A stretch of DNA of 64,000 nt from Pseudomonas saponiphila (GCF_900105185.1 NZ_FNTJ01000001.1:4112501-4176500), one strand, 5' to 3'; numbered from the stretch's first letter, positions 34,205 through 42,638 are shown. Numbers and translations are program-made. Notes: generated from the sequence alone by a model not told the origin.

Positions 34205-34867
34205 TCAGCCGGACGGCGAAACGCTACTGTCGAGTGTGCGAGCCAGGTCCAGGTGCATGGCGAAGAGTTCGTCGACATTGACCACAGTGCGGTGGCTGTG
34301 CTGGACCGAGCCTTCACGGGTCCAGAGAAACGGGTAGAAGGAAAAGCACTGATTGGCACTCAGTGCCTGCACATCACGCTGCCAGTCATCCCAACGCAGG
34401 CCCTGGTAGAACACGGCCAACTGGTCGCTCAGGGCCCAGGCGAGAAAGTCGCTGTAGCCCACCTCCAACGGTTCCCACTGCAGCGTATCGGGCGCCCAGT
34501 AGTACATCGCCCCCACATCGGAGCCCAGACCGCCACCATTGATGGCAAAGAACCCTCCTGCAGCGTCGTCAGCCACCAGCAAGGCCGCCTGTACGCGGTC
34601 GTCATTCCAATCGACAAGATTGCGCGACAAGTGCCGATGCCCCGAGCCCAGCACCCGCAGCCAGCCGTGGTCGATGAGCAACCCGCCGGTTTCGTAGGCC
34701 ATCGCTCCCAAGGTTGATCGAGTCGTGACTTGCAGCGCAGACAGCACCCTGGCGTTGTCGCTGGATGGAGGCAGTAACTGATGGTTCAGACTGGCTTCTT
34801 CGAGCATGGCCTTGAGCAAGGGCAACGCAGAATCGCCGCTGTCTATCAGATCTTCCAAGCTTTTCAT
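34205..34867 (-). CDS. DUF2625 family protein
   Basis: This 220-residue cytoplasmic protein matches DUF2625 (start SLEDLIDSGDSALPLLKAML; GGLLIDHGWLRVLGSGH; FFAINGGGLG; YWAPDTLQWE; WALSDQLAVFYQGLRWDDW). The function is unknown. It is upstream of the secreted protein on the same strand. The truncated reading frame at the prophage edge lies 75 bases before it and may once have shared its transcript. Confidence 0.82.
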   Translation of the reverse strand: MKSLEDLIDSGDSALPLLKAMLEEASLNHQLLPPSSDNARVLSALQVTTRSTLGAMAYETGGLLIDHGWLRVLGSGHRHLSRNLVDWNDDRVQAALLVADDAAGGFFAINGGGLGSDVGAMYYWAPDTLQWEPLEVGYSDFLAWALSDQLAVFYQGLRWDDWQRDVQALSANQCFSFYPFLWTREGSVQHSHRTVVNVDELFAMHLDLARTLDSSVSPSG

Positions 34868-34942
34868 CGACCGTTCCCTGGAAAAAGGAACGGATTATAT
34901 CCACTTGGATGCAGAGGCGGAGCGAGTCATTTAGCTGGGTTA

Positions 34943-35209
34943 TCAGCGCGTCAGCAGCGCCTTGTGCCGATCTGCCAGCTCTCCTGAACCGGCAACCGTG
35001 CAAAGCATTTTCAGAATCTTTTCATCACTGCCCGGAAGTGACTGAAACTGCTTCATGAGCTTTTTCAACCACCTGACGCCTTGGTGCGGCTTCCGGGGCT
35101 CAAGCCAGCGAGGCAAGCGACTCGCGCGCACCACCGCTGACGATTCTGAAAAGGAGGGAGGTATGTGTGGGGAGGTGGGAGCTTTGGCACCAGTGGGGAG
35201 GTCGGTGGG
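34943..35209 (-). pseudogene. Gene remnant at the left prophage edge
   Basis: This open frame on the minus strand ends GSDEKILKMLCTVAGSGELA, then DRHKALLTR. It has only a GTG (35134) inside it and no credible start; upstream it reads as a Ser/Pro-rich stretch until a stop at 35210. The composition of the last 40 residues looks like real protein. I read it as the 3' part of a chromosomal gene cut by prophage insertion. The 517-bp gap from the DUF2625 gene to the repressor gene otherwise holds only the phage terminator. Confidence 0.4.
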
Positions 35210-35339
35210 TTAAAGCGGGTCTAAATGGTTTGAGCTGAGTCGGGCCAGGCAGGACGGGGGCTGCCGACCAGTTGGGGCACTCAGTGATGAGTCAGACAGT
35301 GCCGAAACTGGCGCGAATCAAAAAACGATGAAAAATAAA

Positions 35340-35368
35340 CAAAGAGCCCGCTTATTGCGGGCTCTTTG
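35340..35368. terminator. Terminator after the phage repressor gene
   Basis: CAAAGAGCCCGC-TTATT-GCGGGCTCTTTG is a 12-bp perfect stem with loop TTATT. It lies just past the stop of the leftward repressor gene, and the A-rich flank on its left gives a T-tract on the minus strand. Confidence 0.85.
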
Positions 35369-35383
35369 GCACTAGGGGCATGA

Positions 35384-36088
35384 CTATAGCCAGCCCCCAG
35401 CCCACACAACACGGCCGATGATTTCCAGATCATCAAGGTGTTCCTTCGTTACAGTCATCACTTGATAGGCCGTATTGGCGCTGATGACAGCGATACCTCC
35501 ACCTATCTGACGCTGCAAGCGCTTGGCATAAAGGTGGTCGTCAAGCCTAACAACATAGACAGCCTCCCCCTCCAATGACGTACGACTATGGTCAATCAGC
35601 ACTGTATCGCCGTCGCTCAGCAGACCCTCCATAGAATCACCGTCAACGCGGATAGCTGAAAGATTGGACGGACTGAGCCCCTGCTTGCGCAAAGAGTAAG
35701 TAGTGAAGGCGAGGCGAGTCAGGATTCGAGCATCGTCGGTCCAGGCCCCATGCCCCGCGCTGCACTTCGCGTCATAGAGCGGTATGTAGCTATACGTAGC
35801 GTCCTCTATGACTAGCTGTGGGCGCTCGCTTTCGCCAAATGCTAGCCATATGGGCGATACACCGGTTGCTTGGGCGATCTGCTCAAGCCTATCCAATGTC
35901 GGGTATGTATCGCCGCTCAGATAACTGCGTATAGCTCCCTCTGAAAGACCCACGTCACGCGCAAATGCGCGTGCAGCCCTTCCTCCCATAGCCTCTTTAA
36001 GCCGCTCGCGGAAGCATCCGATTGCACCAGCTGGAATCGGATGCTGCGTATTTGGAGCATCCGTTTTATCCGATTCCTTGTAAGCCAT
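35384..36088 (-). CDS. Phage repressor with HTH and S24 (LexA-like) peptidase domain
   Basis: This 234-residue repressor has an N-terminal XRE-type helix-turn-helix (FARDVGLSEGAIRSYLSGD) and a C-terminal S24 peptidase with the catalytic Ser in DGDSMEGLL and Lys in LYAKRLQ. A likely Ala-Gly cleavage site is KCSAGHG. It would hold the prophage silent and be removed by RecA-stimulated self-cleavage. Phage Mu's own repressor lacks this domain, so induction by DNA damage is more likely here. The start is taken at MAYKESD; earlier ATGs at 36130 and 36121 are possible. Confidence 0.88.
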   Translation of the reverse strand: MAYKESDKTDAPNTQHPIPAGAIGCFRERLKEAMGGRAARAFARDVGLSEGAIRSYLSGDTYPTLDRLEQIAQATGVSPIWLAFGESERPQLVIEDATYSYIPLYDAKCSAGHGAWTDDARILTRLAFTTYSLRKQGLSPSNLSAIRVDGDSMEGLLSDGDTVLIDHSRTSLEGEAVYVVRLDDHLYAKRLQRQIGGGIAVISANTAYQVMTVTKEHLDDLEIIGRVVWAGGWL

Positions 36089-36161
36089 TGATTTCTCTAC
36101 GTTATATATTTTTTCGTGCATTTGGTGCATAAAAAAGAATCGGATGCTCTTTTTTCCGATT
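36014..36161. promoter_or_regulatory. Cluster of repressor operator-like motifs
   Basis: The motif GCATCCGATT or its complement AATCGGATGC, whole or partial, occurs six times: 36014-36023, 36035-36044, 36057-36063, 36068-36075, 36138-36147 and 36155-36161. The last two form an inverted repeat AATCGGA-N10-TCCGATT that touches the -35 box of the rightward early promoter. Four copies lie inside the first codons of the repressor gene. Confidence 0.7.
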
Positions 36162-36188
36162 GATATGCACATTTATCCGCGCTATGTT
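36160..36188 (+). promoter_or_regulatory. Early rightward promoter (Pe)
   Basis: TTGATA (36160-36165), a 17-base spacer and TATGTT (36183-36188) make a good sigma-70 promoter pointing to ner and the transposase genes. An operator half-site overlaps the -35 box, which would let the repressor block it. Confidence 0.65.
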
Positions 36189-36215
36189 TATGTCCTAGGA
36201 AACGTTAGACACCCC

Positions 36216-36240
36216 AAAAAAACCACCCTGCCAGGTGGTT
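36216..36240 (-). terminator. Leftward terminator between ner and the repressor promoter
   Basis: AACCACC-CTGCCA-GGTGGTT is a 7-bp stem whose left flank of A residues gives a T-tract on the minus strand. It would stop antisense transcription entering from the early region. The right arm also contains the AGGTGG ribosome-binding site of ner. Confidence 0.55.
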
Positions 36241-36244
36241 GTAA

Positions 36245-36595
36245 ATGGACGCCGACATGAACAAAGCCGAAATACCGTCTGATCCGACCCAGCGTTGGGA
36301 ATGGATCAAATACCAATTACGTGCTCGCGGTACATCACTGGCCAAGCTATCTCGCGAGCTGGATGTTTCAGGCCAAGCCCTCAAGAACACAAAGCGCATC
36401 GCCTATCCACGTATGGAGAGAGCTATTGCAAAAGCTTTGGGTTTAATGCCAATCGACATCTGGCCCGAGCGCTGGAACACCGATGGTAAGCCTCATCGAA
36501 TCTGCCCGAACCGTGCAGAACGCAGAGCAGCCAGTAATCAAGATCATAACTCACTCTATGTCCTTCGACACTGTAAAGCCGTGGCGGGGGTGTGA
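36245..36595 (+). CDS. ner: Ner-like early DNA-binding protein
   Basis: This 116-residue protein matches the Ner/Nlp winged-helix family over its first 75 residues (QRWEWIKYQLRARGTSLAKL, then DVSGQALKNTKRIAYPRMER, then LMPIDIWPERW). Ner in Mu dampens both early and repressor promoters after infection. It has about 40 extra C-terminal residues compared with Mu Ner. It is the first rightward gene, 57 bases from the early promoter. Confidence 0.85.
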   Translation: MDADMNKAEIPSDPTQRWEWIKYQLRARGTSLAKLSRELDVSGQALKNTKRIAYPRMERAIAKALGLMPIDIWPERWNTDGKPHRICPNRAERRAASNQDHNSLYVLRHCKAVAGV

Positions 36596-36597
36596 AC

Positions 36598-37038
36598 ATG
36601 CGCCGCGTAAAAGACGACAGGACACTAGACATCTTCTCTGTTCCACAGCCGGTGCTTTCTATACCTGGCCATGGCAACTACGCCGCGACGGTGAGTGAGC
36701 TGGTGAGCGAAATCCTCAAAGGCTCCGAGCTGGACCGTTACGAGATTGCAGCTCGTATGTCGCGACTTTCAGGTGACGACGTAAGCAAGAACATGCTCGA
36801 TGCATGGTCGAGTCCCGCCCGTACCGAGCACAACCTTCCTTTATATAGGGCGCCATTGCTTGAAGAGGTTTGTGCAACTCACGCGATGACCGACTGGTTG
36901 GTGCATCTGCGTGGCGGACGAGTTTCTTACGGTCGCGAAGCACTTGATGCTGAGCTTGGTCGCCTGGAAAGAGTCGCCGCAGACGCTACTCGAAAAGCCC
37001 GCGAACTGAAGCGTATGTTAGGGGGCAGCCATGCGTAA
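36598..37038 (+). CDS. Early phage protein of unknown function, probable DNA-binding
   Basis: This 146-residue protein lies between ner and the transposase and overlaps the transposase start by 8 bases. A helical segment (DRYEIAARMSRLSGDDVSKN) resembles a helix-turn-helix, and the C-terminus is a basic coiled helix (LGRLERVAADATRKARELKR). Comparable genes occur at this place in other Mu-like prophages. An overlapping GTG two codons earlier is an alternative start. Confidence 0.68.
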   Translation: MRRVKDDRTLDIFSVPQPVLSIPGHGNYAATVSELVSEILKGSELDRYEIAARMSRLSGDDVSKNMLDAWSSPARTEHNLPLYRAPLLEEVCATHAMTDWLVHLRGGRVSYGREALDAELGRLERVAADATRKARELKRMLGGSHA

Positions 37039-39082
37039 TTGGTATTCCGCCCAGGAACTCGCAGGCCTGCCCGGCTTGCCGAGTACTTCTCGCAACGTTA
37101 AGGCAATGGCTGCTCGGGAGAACTGGGAGGGCCAGCAACGACTTGGTAGCAAAGCTGTCGAGTACTCCTTTGCGATGCTGCCGGAGAAAACCCAGGCTGC
37201 TCTCATTGCTGCCTCAATTCCCGCCAGTGCACCAGAAGCACCGGCTGAAACACATGTGATTCTTTCAGGGTGTGACGCTAAAAAAGCGTCACGCTTGAAT
37301 GATTCGCAGATCTCGGTCATGACGGCACGCCTGTCATTCGTGCGCGAAATAGAGCGCATGAGCAAGGTGGTCAGCCAGAACCGCGCCATTCTCACACTGG
37401 TCTCCCTGGCACGAACCGGCGACCTGAGCCCCTACCTTGCCGAGCAAGTGGTCCGGGCCAACGACCGCAAAACAGAAGACCGAACACTTTCGGAGCGCAC
37501 CCTGAAACGGTGGCTGGCGGACTATCGCGCCCATGGGGAAATGGGACTGGCACCAGCACGCCGCAAACAGGACATGAGCGTCCCGTCTTGGGCTGCCGAG
37601 TTCCTGAAGCATTATCAGCGCCCGCAGAAGCCCAGCGTTGAAGCGGCATACGAGCAGTTCAAACAGATCCATTCAGAGGTCCACTCCAGCGTCTGCCCGA
37701 GCATTCACGCCGTCCGCCGCTGGCTGAAAAAGCTGTCTCCAGAGGCCCGCGAGCGTGGTCGTATGGGGCCGCATGAGCTGAAAACCCTACAGGCGTACAA
37801 CCGCCGCAAGGCGGACATGCTCTGGCCAAATGATGTCTGGGTTGCCGATGGTCATACCTTTGACGCCGAGGTTATCAACCCTCTTACCGGCCAGATCTTC
37901 CGGCCGGAAATCACCATGATCATTGATTGGGGCACACGCCGAATCACCGGTTTTTCGGTCAACCTGGCTGAGTCGACATTGGCCACCTTGGACACATTGC
38001 GCGACGGTGTTACCCGCTGCGGCATGTACAAGATTTTCTATGTAGACAACGGCAGCGGCTTTGATAACGCCGTGGTCTATGAAGCCAATGACCGTCTTGG
38101 CGGCACCGTCACGCATTCGCTGCCTTACAACTCCCAAGCCCGTGGCGTGATTGAACGCCCACACAAAACCATCCTGGTCAGGCTCGCTAAAACCTTCGAC
38201 AGCTACATCGGCGCCGATATGGACAAGGAGGCCGGAACCAAGGCCCACAAGCTATCCCGTAAGCAGTTGGCGCTGGGTTTGGCACCAACAGTTGTGCCGG
38301 AGTTCTCGGTGTTCTTCGCCGACCTGCAATGCGCACTCGACGACTACAACCGGCGCCCACACCGTGGCCTACCGAAGTTCCGCGACCCACAGACGCTGCG
38401 CATGCGTCACCAAAGCCCCATGGAAGCCTGGAAACAGGCCGAGGCCGAAGGCTGGGAGCCATTGCTGGCTGACGCAAGTATCGTTGAAAGCCTGACCCGT
38501 CCGCAGGTCCTGCGCACTGCTCGGCGCGCCCAGGTGCAATGGAATAGCGGCACCTACTTCCTGAAAGAACTGGAAGGTTTCCATGGCGAGGAAGTCCGCG
38601 TGGCCTATGACTTCCGCGACTCCAGCCGTGTATGGGTGCATACCCTTGATGGCGAGCTGATCGGTGAAGCCATTCTGGATGGCAATGCCAGCCCAGCAAT
38701 GCCGGTAACGATGCTTGAAAAAGCCAGTGAGAAGCGCGAACGCGGACAGCTGTCGCGCCTGGTTAAAAAGGCCAAAACCATCACCGGGCAAGACGTTGAA
38801 ATGCGCGTCATTCCCACGGCATCGAGCAGCTATGAGCTGTCCCCGGCACAGCTAGCCGAAGCACAACGTTTCGCCCAGCTGGTCGCGCCACAGGCTCCAG
38901 CCTTTGAAATCCCCAACGACCCTATTTCCAAGTACCGCCTTTGGCAGCAGCTCGATGGCCGCGTGAAGGGCGGCGAAGCGCTACCACCCGAGCAAGCCCA
39001 GTGGCACGAACGCTGGCCCAAACATTCCGACTACAGCGCGATGCAGCGGATGTTTGCCCACGCAGAACAAGCCAGAGCCTAA
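37031..39082 (+). CDS. A: Mu-type transposase A (DDE integrase)
   Basis: This 683-residue transposase has an N-terminal Mu DNA-binding winged helix (WYSAQELAGLPGLPSTSRNV), end-binding domains, and a catalytic rve core with Asp273 (VADGHTFD), Asp339 (YVDNGSG) and Glu375 (RGVIERPHK), close to the spacing of MuA. A C-terminal domain for MuB and ClpX contact follows. It cuts and joins phage ends for integration and replicative transposition. Length is near that of MuA (663). Confidence 0.95.
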   Translation: MRNWYSAQELAGLPGLPSTSRNVKAMAARENWEGQQRLGSKAVEYSFAMLPEKTQAALIAASIPASAPEAPAETHVILSGCDAKKASRLNDSQISVMTARLSFVREIERMSKVVSQNRAILTLVSLARTGDLSPYLAEQVVRANDRKTEDRTLSERTLKRWLADYRAHGEMGLAPARRKQDMSVPSWAAEFLKHYQRPQKPSVEAAYEQFKQIHSEVHSSVCPSIHAVRRWLKKLSPEARERGRMGPHELKTLQAYNRRKADMLWPNDVWVADGHTFDAEVINPLTGQIFRPEITMIIDWGTRRITGFSVNLAESTLATLDTLRDGVTRCGMYKIFYVDNGSGFDNAVVYEANDRLGGTVTHSLPYNSQARGVIERPHKTILVRLAKTFDSYIGADMDKEAGTKAHKLSRKQLALGLAPTVVPEFSVFFADLQCALDDYNRRPHRGLPKFRDPQTLRMRHQSPMEAWKQAEAEGWEPLLADASIVESLTRPQVLRTARRAQVQWNSGTYFLKELEGFHGEEVRVAYDFRDSSRVWVHTLDGELIGEAILDGNASPAMPVTMLEKASEKRERGQLSRLVKKAKTITGQDVEMRVIPTASSSYELSPAQLAEAQRFAQLVAPQAPAFEIPNDPISKYRLWQQLDGRVKGGEALPPEQAQWHERWPKHSDYSAMQRMFAHAEQARA

Positions 39083-39100
39083 CCCCTAAGGAGTTTTCAC

Positions 39101-39823
39101 ATGAGTTTTCCCAAGATTGTTCCACTGACCAACGTTGGCCTGTTGTCTGCCGCTATCGAACGCGCCCTCAAACGCCCACAGGGGCTGCCCGGTGTTGTCG
39201 TGATGCATGGCCCCACCGGCTTGGGCAAAAGCGTTGGCGCTGCCTTCGCCGCAAACCAGCATCGCGCCTATTACGTCGAGTGCCGCGACACCTGGAGCAA
39301 AAAGGCTTTCCTGCAAGCCATCCTGCACGAAATGAGCATCACACCTGAACGCACCCTGTCGCTGATGGTGGACCAGATCGCCGAACAACTGTCGCGCAGC
39401 GGGCGCCCGCTGCTGATCGATGACGTGCAGTACCTGCTTGAGAAATCCATAGCCAACGTTCTGACCGATATCTACAACGCCAGCCAAGGCACCATCGTGT
39501 TGATCGGTGAAGAACGAGTGCCTAGCAGCCTGGCCAGGCTGGAGCGCCTGCATAACCGTGTGCTGGAGTGGGTGCCTGCCCAGCCTGCCACGCTTCACGA
39601 CATACACGCCTTGGCCCAGGCCAGTTACCCCGGCCTGCACTTCGCCGACGATCTGCTAGAAGACCTGCGCAAGAAGGTTAAAGGCTGTCTGCGCCGTGTC
39701 GCGGTCAACCTGTACCGCGTTTACAACGAAGCCCAAACCCAATGCTGGGACAAGGTTGACCTTGCGACCTGGGGCCATCGGGAGTGGTTCACCGGCGACG
39801 CTCCTGTGCGGAGGGTTTCGTAA
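39101..39823 (+). CDS. B: Transposition target-DNA ATPase B
   Basis: This 240-residue AAA+ ATPase has Walker A GPTGLGKS (37-44), Walker B LLIDDVQYLL (about 103-112) and a C-terminal helical domain. MuB polymerises on target DNA and activates MuA. It is shorter than MuB and lacks its N-terminal helix-turn-helix, like the B proteins of several Pseudomonas transposable phages. An AAGGAG site precedes the ATG. Confidence 0.92.
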   Translation: MSFPKIVPLTNVGLLSAAIERALKRPQGLPGVVVMHGPTGLGKSVGAAFAANQHRAYYVECRDTWSKKAFLQAILHEMSITPERTLSLMVDQIAEQLSRSGRPLLIDDVQYLLEKSIANVLTDIYNASQGTIVLIGEERVPSSLARLERLHNRVLEWVPAQPATLHDIHALAQASYPGLHFADDLLEDLRKKVKGCLRRVAVNLYRVYNEAQTQCWDKVDLATWGHREWFTGDAPVRRVS

Positions 39824-40437
39824 TGGCTGGCGGTCGTGGTCGTAAACCAATTGATCTGGAAATGCACGGTAAGAAGGGCAATCGCCAGCGTGTCTGGGAG
39901 GCTATGCGTGTCATTCGAGATGGCTTTACAGCCTATGAAATCTCCCGCCGCTCCCTGGTCGATGACACGGCGGTTCGTAGCTACCTGCAATCGCTGATCA
40001 AAGGCGGATTTGTCGAGGTTATCTCTGGGGCCAAGTTTGAAGAACAGACATTACACCTGGTCAGGGACGTGGGCGCCGAAGCTCCAGCAATCACTCGCGA
40101 AGGAAAACCCAGCAAGACGGGCAAAGGCACCGAAGCCATGTGGCGAACCCTGCGCATCCTGGGCGAAATGGACGCCGACGAGCTGGCTGAACAAGCCTCT
40201 ATCGCAGTGCCGACCACGACCTGGACAGCGCGTTCCTACCTCAAGTGGCTAAAACGTGCGGGTTATGTAGTCGAAGTGCAGGCCAGTACACCGGGCAAGA
40301 AAGCCCGATACCGCCTAGCTCCAGGCAAATACACCGGCCCGCGCCCACCGATGATTCAGCGCATCGGTCAGGTGTTCGACCCGAATCTCGGCGAGGTGGT
40401 GTTTCGCCAGCCCGAACCAGCTGAGGCCGAACTATGA
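39823..40437 (+). CDS. Early phage protein with two winged-helix domains
   Basis: This 204-residue protein overlaps the B stop as TAATG. It has two similar helix-rich modules (VWEAMRVIRDGFTAYEISRR...TAVRSYLQSLIKGGFVEVI and MWRTLRILGEMDADELAEQA...TARSYLKWLKRAGYVVEV), each like a winged helix, so it probably binds DNA as a tandem-domain protein. A conserved but unnamed gene in Mu-like phages. Confidence 0.7.
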   Translation: MAGGRGRKPIDLEMHGKKGNRQRVWEAMRVIRDGFTAYEISRRSLVDDTAVRSYLQSLIKGGFVEVISGAKFEEQTLHLVRDVGAEAPAITREGKPSKTGKGTEAMWRTLRILGEMDADELAEQASIAVPTTTWTARSYLKWLKRAGYVVEVQASTPGKKARYRLAPGKYTGPRPPMIQRIGQVFDPNLGEVVFRQPEPAEAEL

Positions 40438-40811
40438 ACGTGAATCTATCGGCCTGGGGCGCTGAGCCTCCACTGTTTGTACGTTTGCTGGCAGCCGAAG
40501 TCGCAGCCACAAGCCAAACCCAGGCCAGCAAGCGTATCGGCATGAGCCGAACAGCAGTCAGCCTGACCCTGGCCAATCGCTATGCATCGCGTAGCACTGC
40601 CGGTGTTGAACGCCGTGTCATGGAAACCCTCGGCCGCATTCAGTGTGTGGCTCTGGATGATGAAGTGAACGCGGAGCAGTGCCAAAGCTATCGCGAAAAA
40701 CCAGCCCCCACACACAACCCACCTGCCATGCAGCGATGGCGTGCTTGCCAACATTGCCCGATCAACCCCAACTGCTGCACCCAGGAGAACGCCCATGCTC
40801 GCCTCCACTAG
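40434..40811 (+). CDS. Early phage protein with HTH and C-terminal cysteines
   Basis: This 125-residue protein starts with a helix-turn-helix-like segment (ATSQTQASKRIGMSRTAVSL) and ends with CQHCPINPNCC, which looks like a small metal-binding site. It overlaps the preceding gene by ATGA. Unknown function; a regulator of the early region is possible. Confidence 0.65.
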   Translation: MNVNLSAWGAEPPLFVRLLAAEVAATSQTQASKRIGMSRTAVSLTLANRYASRSTAGVERRVMETLGRIQCVALDDEVNAEQCQSYREKPAPTHNPPAMQRWRACQHCPINPNCCTQENAHARLH

Positions 40812-41118
40812 CCGTACAGCCTTGAAAGTGTTGACCCCATCGCTCGCTGATCGCCTGCGCATCTTCAACGCCGCCGCCCGCCAGTTGCAGGCGAATGGCA
40901 TTCGCATACTCGGCTTCTGCCCAGCTCAAAACTTCCTGGTTATCGATCCCGATGCGGGCCAGCGCTTGGTCGCTCTTGGCCATCGCGAAGGCTTTAAGCG
41001 CCGCCCCACGGCCGGTAGCACCCATTACAGCGTGCAGTTCCAGGGCGTGACCCTGGAGTGGCGCGAACCCATCAGCGCCGCCCGTCCAGAAGGCTGGCAG
41101 CGCCCGACTGTCCACTGA
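40795..41118 (+). CDS. Early phage protein, unknown
   Basis: This 107-residue protein (LTPSLADRLRIFNAAARQLQ; FCPAQNFLVIDPDAGQRLVA) overlaps the previous gene by 17 bases and is preceded by an AGGAGAACG site. I do not recognise it. The compact overlapping arrangement supports it as real. Confidence 0.62.
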   Translation: MLASTSRTALKVLTPSLADRLRIFNAAARQLQANGIRILGFCPAQNFLVIDPDAGQRLVALGHREGFKRRPTAGSTHYSVQFQGVTLEWREPISAARPEGWQRPTVH

Positions 41119-41129
41119 GGAATCTAGCA

Positions 41130-41753
41130 ATGACCGTTCAACAACAGACCATCCCTGAAGGCTACCGGGCCGACGCTCAAAAGCGCCTTATCCCTGAAAG
41201 CATGATCAAACCCATCGACCTGGAGCGTGACGCCTTGGTGCTCGCCCTGGTCGAAAAAGCGCGTGCGGCCCATGACGTTTTGTCGAAGTTCAAGGCTTCC
41301 GCGTTCGGCGATATCGAAGCCTTTATCGAACTGAGCGCCGAACAGTACGGCGCTCAGATTGGCGGCAAGAAAGGCAATGTCAGCCTGATCAGTTTTGATG
41401 GGCGCTTCAAGATCCTGCGGGCAGTCCAGGAAAGCATCGCCTTTGACGAACGCTTGCAGGCAGCCAGGGCACTGATTGACGAATGTTTGCGCGACTGGAC
41501 AGAAGGGGCTCGGCCGGAGGTCGTCACCCTGGTGAATGACGCCTTTCGCACCGACCAGAAAGGCGATATCCGCACGGCCCGAGTGCTTGCACTGCGGCGA
41601 CTGGAAATCACCGATGAGCGCTGGCAGCGCGCCATGCAAGCCATTGGCGATGCATGCCAGGTGGTGGGTTCAAAGTCCTACATTCGTGTGTATCAGCGTG
41701 TCGGTGATACCGACCAATACGAACCCATCAGCCTTGATATTGCGGGGGTATGA
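41130..41753 (+). CDS. DUF3164 family phage protein
   Basis: This 207-residue protein matches DUF3164 of Mu-like phages (IPEGYRADAQKRLIPESMIK; FGDIEAFIELSAEQYGAQIG; NVSLISFDGRFKILRAVQES). The gene has a GAGGAATC site. Function is unknown; members sit in the early region of many transposable phages. Confidence 0.82.
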   Translation: MTVQQQTIPEGYRADAQKRLIPESMIKPIDLERDALVLALVEKARAAHDVLSKFKASAFGDIEAFIELSAEQYGAQIGGKKGNVSLISFDGRFKILRAVQESIAFDERLQAARALIDECLRDWTEGARPEVVTLVNDAFRTDQKGDIRTARVLALRRLEITDERWQRAMQAIGDACQVVGSKSYIRVYQRVGDTDQYEPISLDIAGV

Positions 41754-42103
41754 CTATGCAAGAAGATAACAGCCTGATCCTGGATCAGTTGGAACGCCTC
41801 GGCACTCTTGAGCGCGTTTGTGAGGGGCTAACCCAAGATCACATTGAAGGCGGCTGGACCGTTCGCGGAATCAGGGTTCACTGCAAAGCGGTTGAGCAAG
41901 AGCGTGACGATCTGCGTAGCCAGTTGGTGGAGCTTGAAAAGTTCGGTGAATGGTGGAAGGAGCGTATGCGAACCCATCTGACCATCATTTATGGAGCTAT
42001 CGGTAAGTCAGACCCGGAGGGTTGTGCAGACCAGACGGTAAGGCTTGATGAGCGTCTGGCTCCACAGATTACAGCCTCTTACTCCAGCACAAAGCCGCAA
42101 TAG
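41750..42103 (+). CDS. Early phage protein, coiled-coil, unknown
   Basis: This 117-residue protein starts by ATGA overlap with the DUF3164 gene. The middle (VRGIRVHCKAVEQERDDLRS, then QLVELEKFGEWWKERMRTHL) is predicted to be a long helix. No family recognised. Confidence 0.6.
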   Translation: MTMQEDNSLILDQLERLGTLERVCEGLTQDHIEGGWTVRGIRVHCKAVEQERDDLRSQLVELEKFGEWWKERMRTHLTIIYGAIGKSDPEGCADQTVRLDERLAPQITASYSSTKPQ

Positions 42104-42139
42104 ACCAGACAGCTCCGCACACATTATTTACAGGAAACT

Positions 42140-42355
42140 ATGATGGCCAAAATTGTCCTTACCCTGGAAGACCGCCGCGACGAAAGCGGCGCTCCGACAG
42201 TCACTCTTGACCTGTCTGGTGTGCCCACTGGTGCAGCTCACCGATCCGCAGCCTGCTCCATCTCCCAAATGCTTTGGGGGATGGCCTCTTGCGAGCAGCT
42301 CCTGGGCGAGCTGCCTGCGTACCGTCGTCAGCCAAGTAACTCAACCATCCACTGA
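42140..42355 (+). CDS. Small early phage protein, unknown
   Basis: This 71-residue protein (MMAKIVLTLEDRRDESGAPT; LSGVPTGAAHRSAACSISQM) has an ACAGGAAACT site. Its last codons and stop (CAC TGA) form the first bases of the hammerhead motif downstream, so ribozyme and gene overlap. Confidence 0.6.
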   Translation: MMAKIVLTLEDRRDESGAPTVTLDLSGVPTGAAHRSAACSISQMLWGMASCEQLLGELPAYRRQPSNSTIH

Positions 42356-42420
42356 GCGAAACCCTCCCGGTCTCCGGGAGGGTCTATCAGGCGTGGCTAC
42401 CTGGTACTGATGAGCAGCCG
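42349..42420 (+). ncRNA. Hammerhead ribozyme motif A (permuted form, open at stem II)
   Basis: Reading 5' to 3': GAAA core (42358-42361); stem III CCCTCCCGG/CCGGGAGGG (9 bp, loop TCT); U then C17 (42383-42384); stem I TATCAGG/CCTGGTA (7 bp including one G-U, loop CGTGGCTA); and CTGATGA core (42407-42413). Every core nucleotide of the hammerhead is present, and cleavage is expected after C at 42384. The ends meet in stem II, where only GC/GC next to the core plus a bulged CU/AG pair is clear. In this copy CCACT and AGTGG further out could extend it. The weak stem II is the main doubt. Confidence 0.8.
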
Positions 42421-42440
42421 AACAGTAAGTGGGGAATTTT

Positions 42441-42638
42441 ATGAGCAAGCAACGAAAACCATATCCACGGTCTGCGGACAACGCCGACAAGATGAATCTG
42501 CCCGAGGGTAAGACCTGCGGCGACTGCGTGCACTGCCGCCGCTGCACGATGATGTTCGGACACATCCCAGCTGATGAAGCTTGCGACTGGAGCCCTTCGC
42601 GTTTTCGCGAAGCAGTGCCAAACGCGATTGTTGTCTAA
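42441..42638 (+). CDS. Small cysteine-rich phage protein
   Basis: This 65-residue protein has CGDCVHCRRC followed by a later Cys (DEACDW), a probable zinc-binding knuckle seen in small phage proteins. The ATG is supported by GGGG 8 bases upstream. It is the first gene of the cassette lying between the two ribozyme motifs. Confidence 0.65.
   Translation: MSKQRKPYPRSADNADKMNLPEGKTCGDCVHCRRCTMMFGHIPADEACDWSPSRFREAVPNAIVV

Noticed and set aside
37260..37295. TGACGCTAAAAAAGCGTCA hairpin inside the transposase gene as a terminator
   Set aside because: It is within an intact catalytic gene and has no following T-tract; probably chance or a minor pause.
41100..41130. A third TCCACTGAGG stretch like the 5' edge of the ribozyme motifs
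   Set aside because: No GAAA, stem III, stem I or CTGATGA follows; only the stop-codon context is shared.
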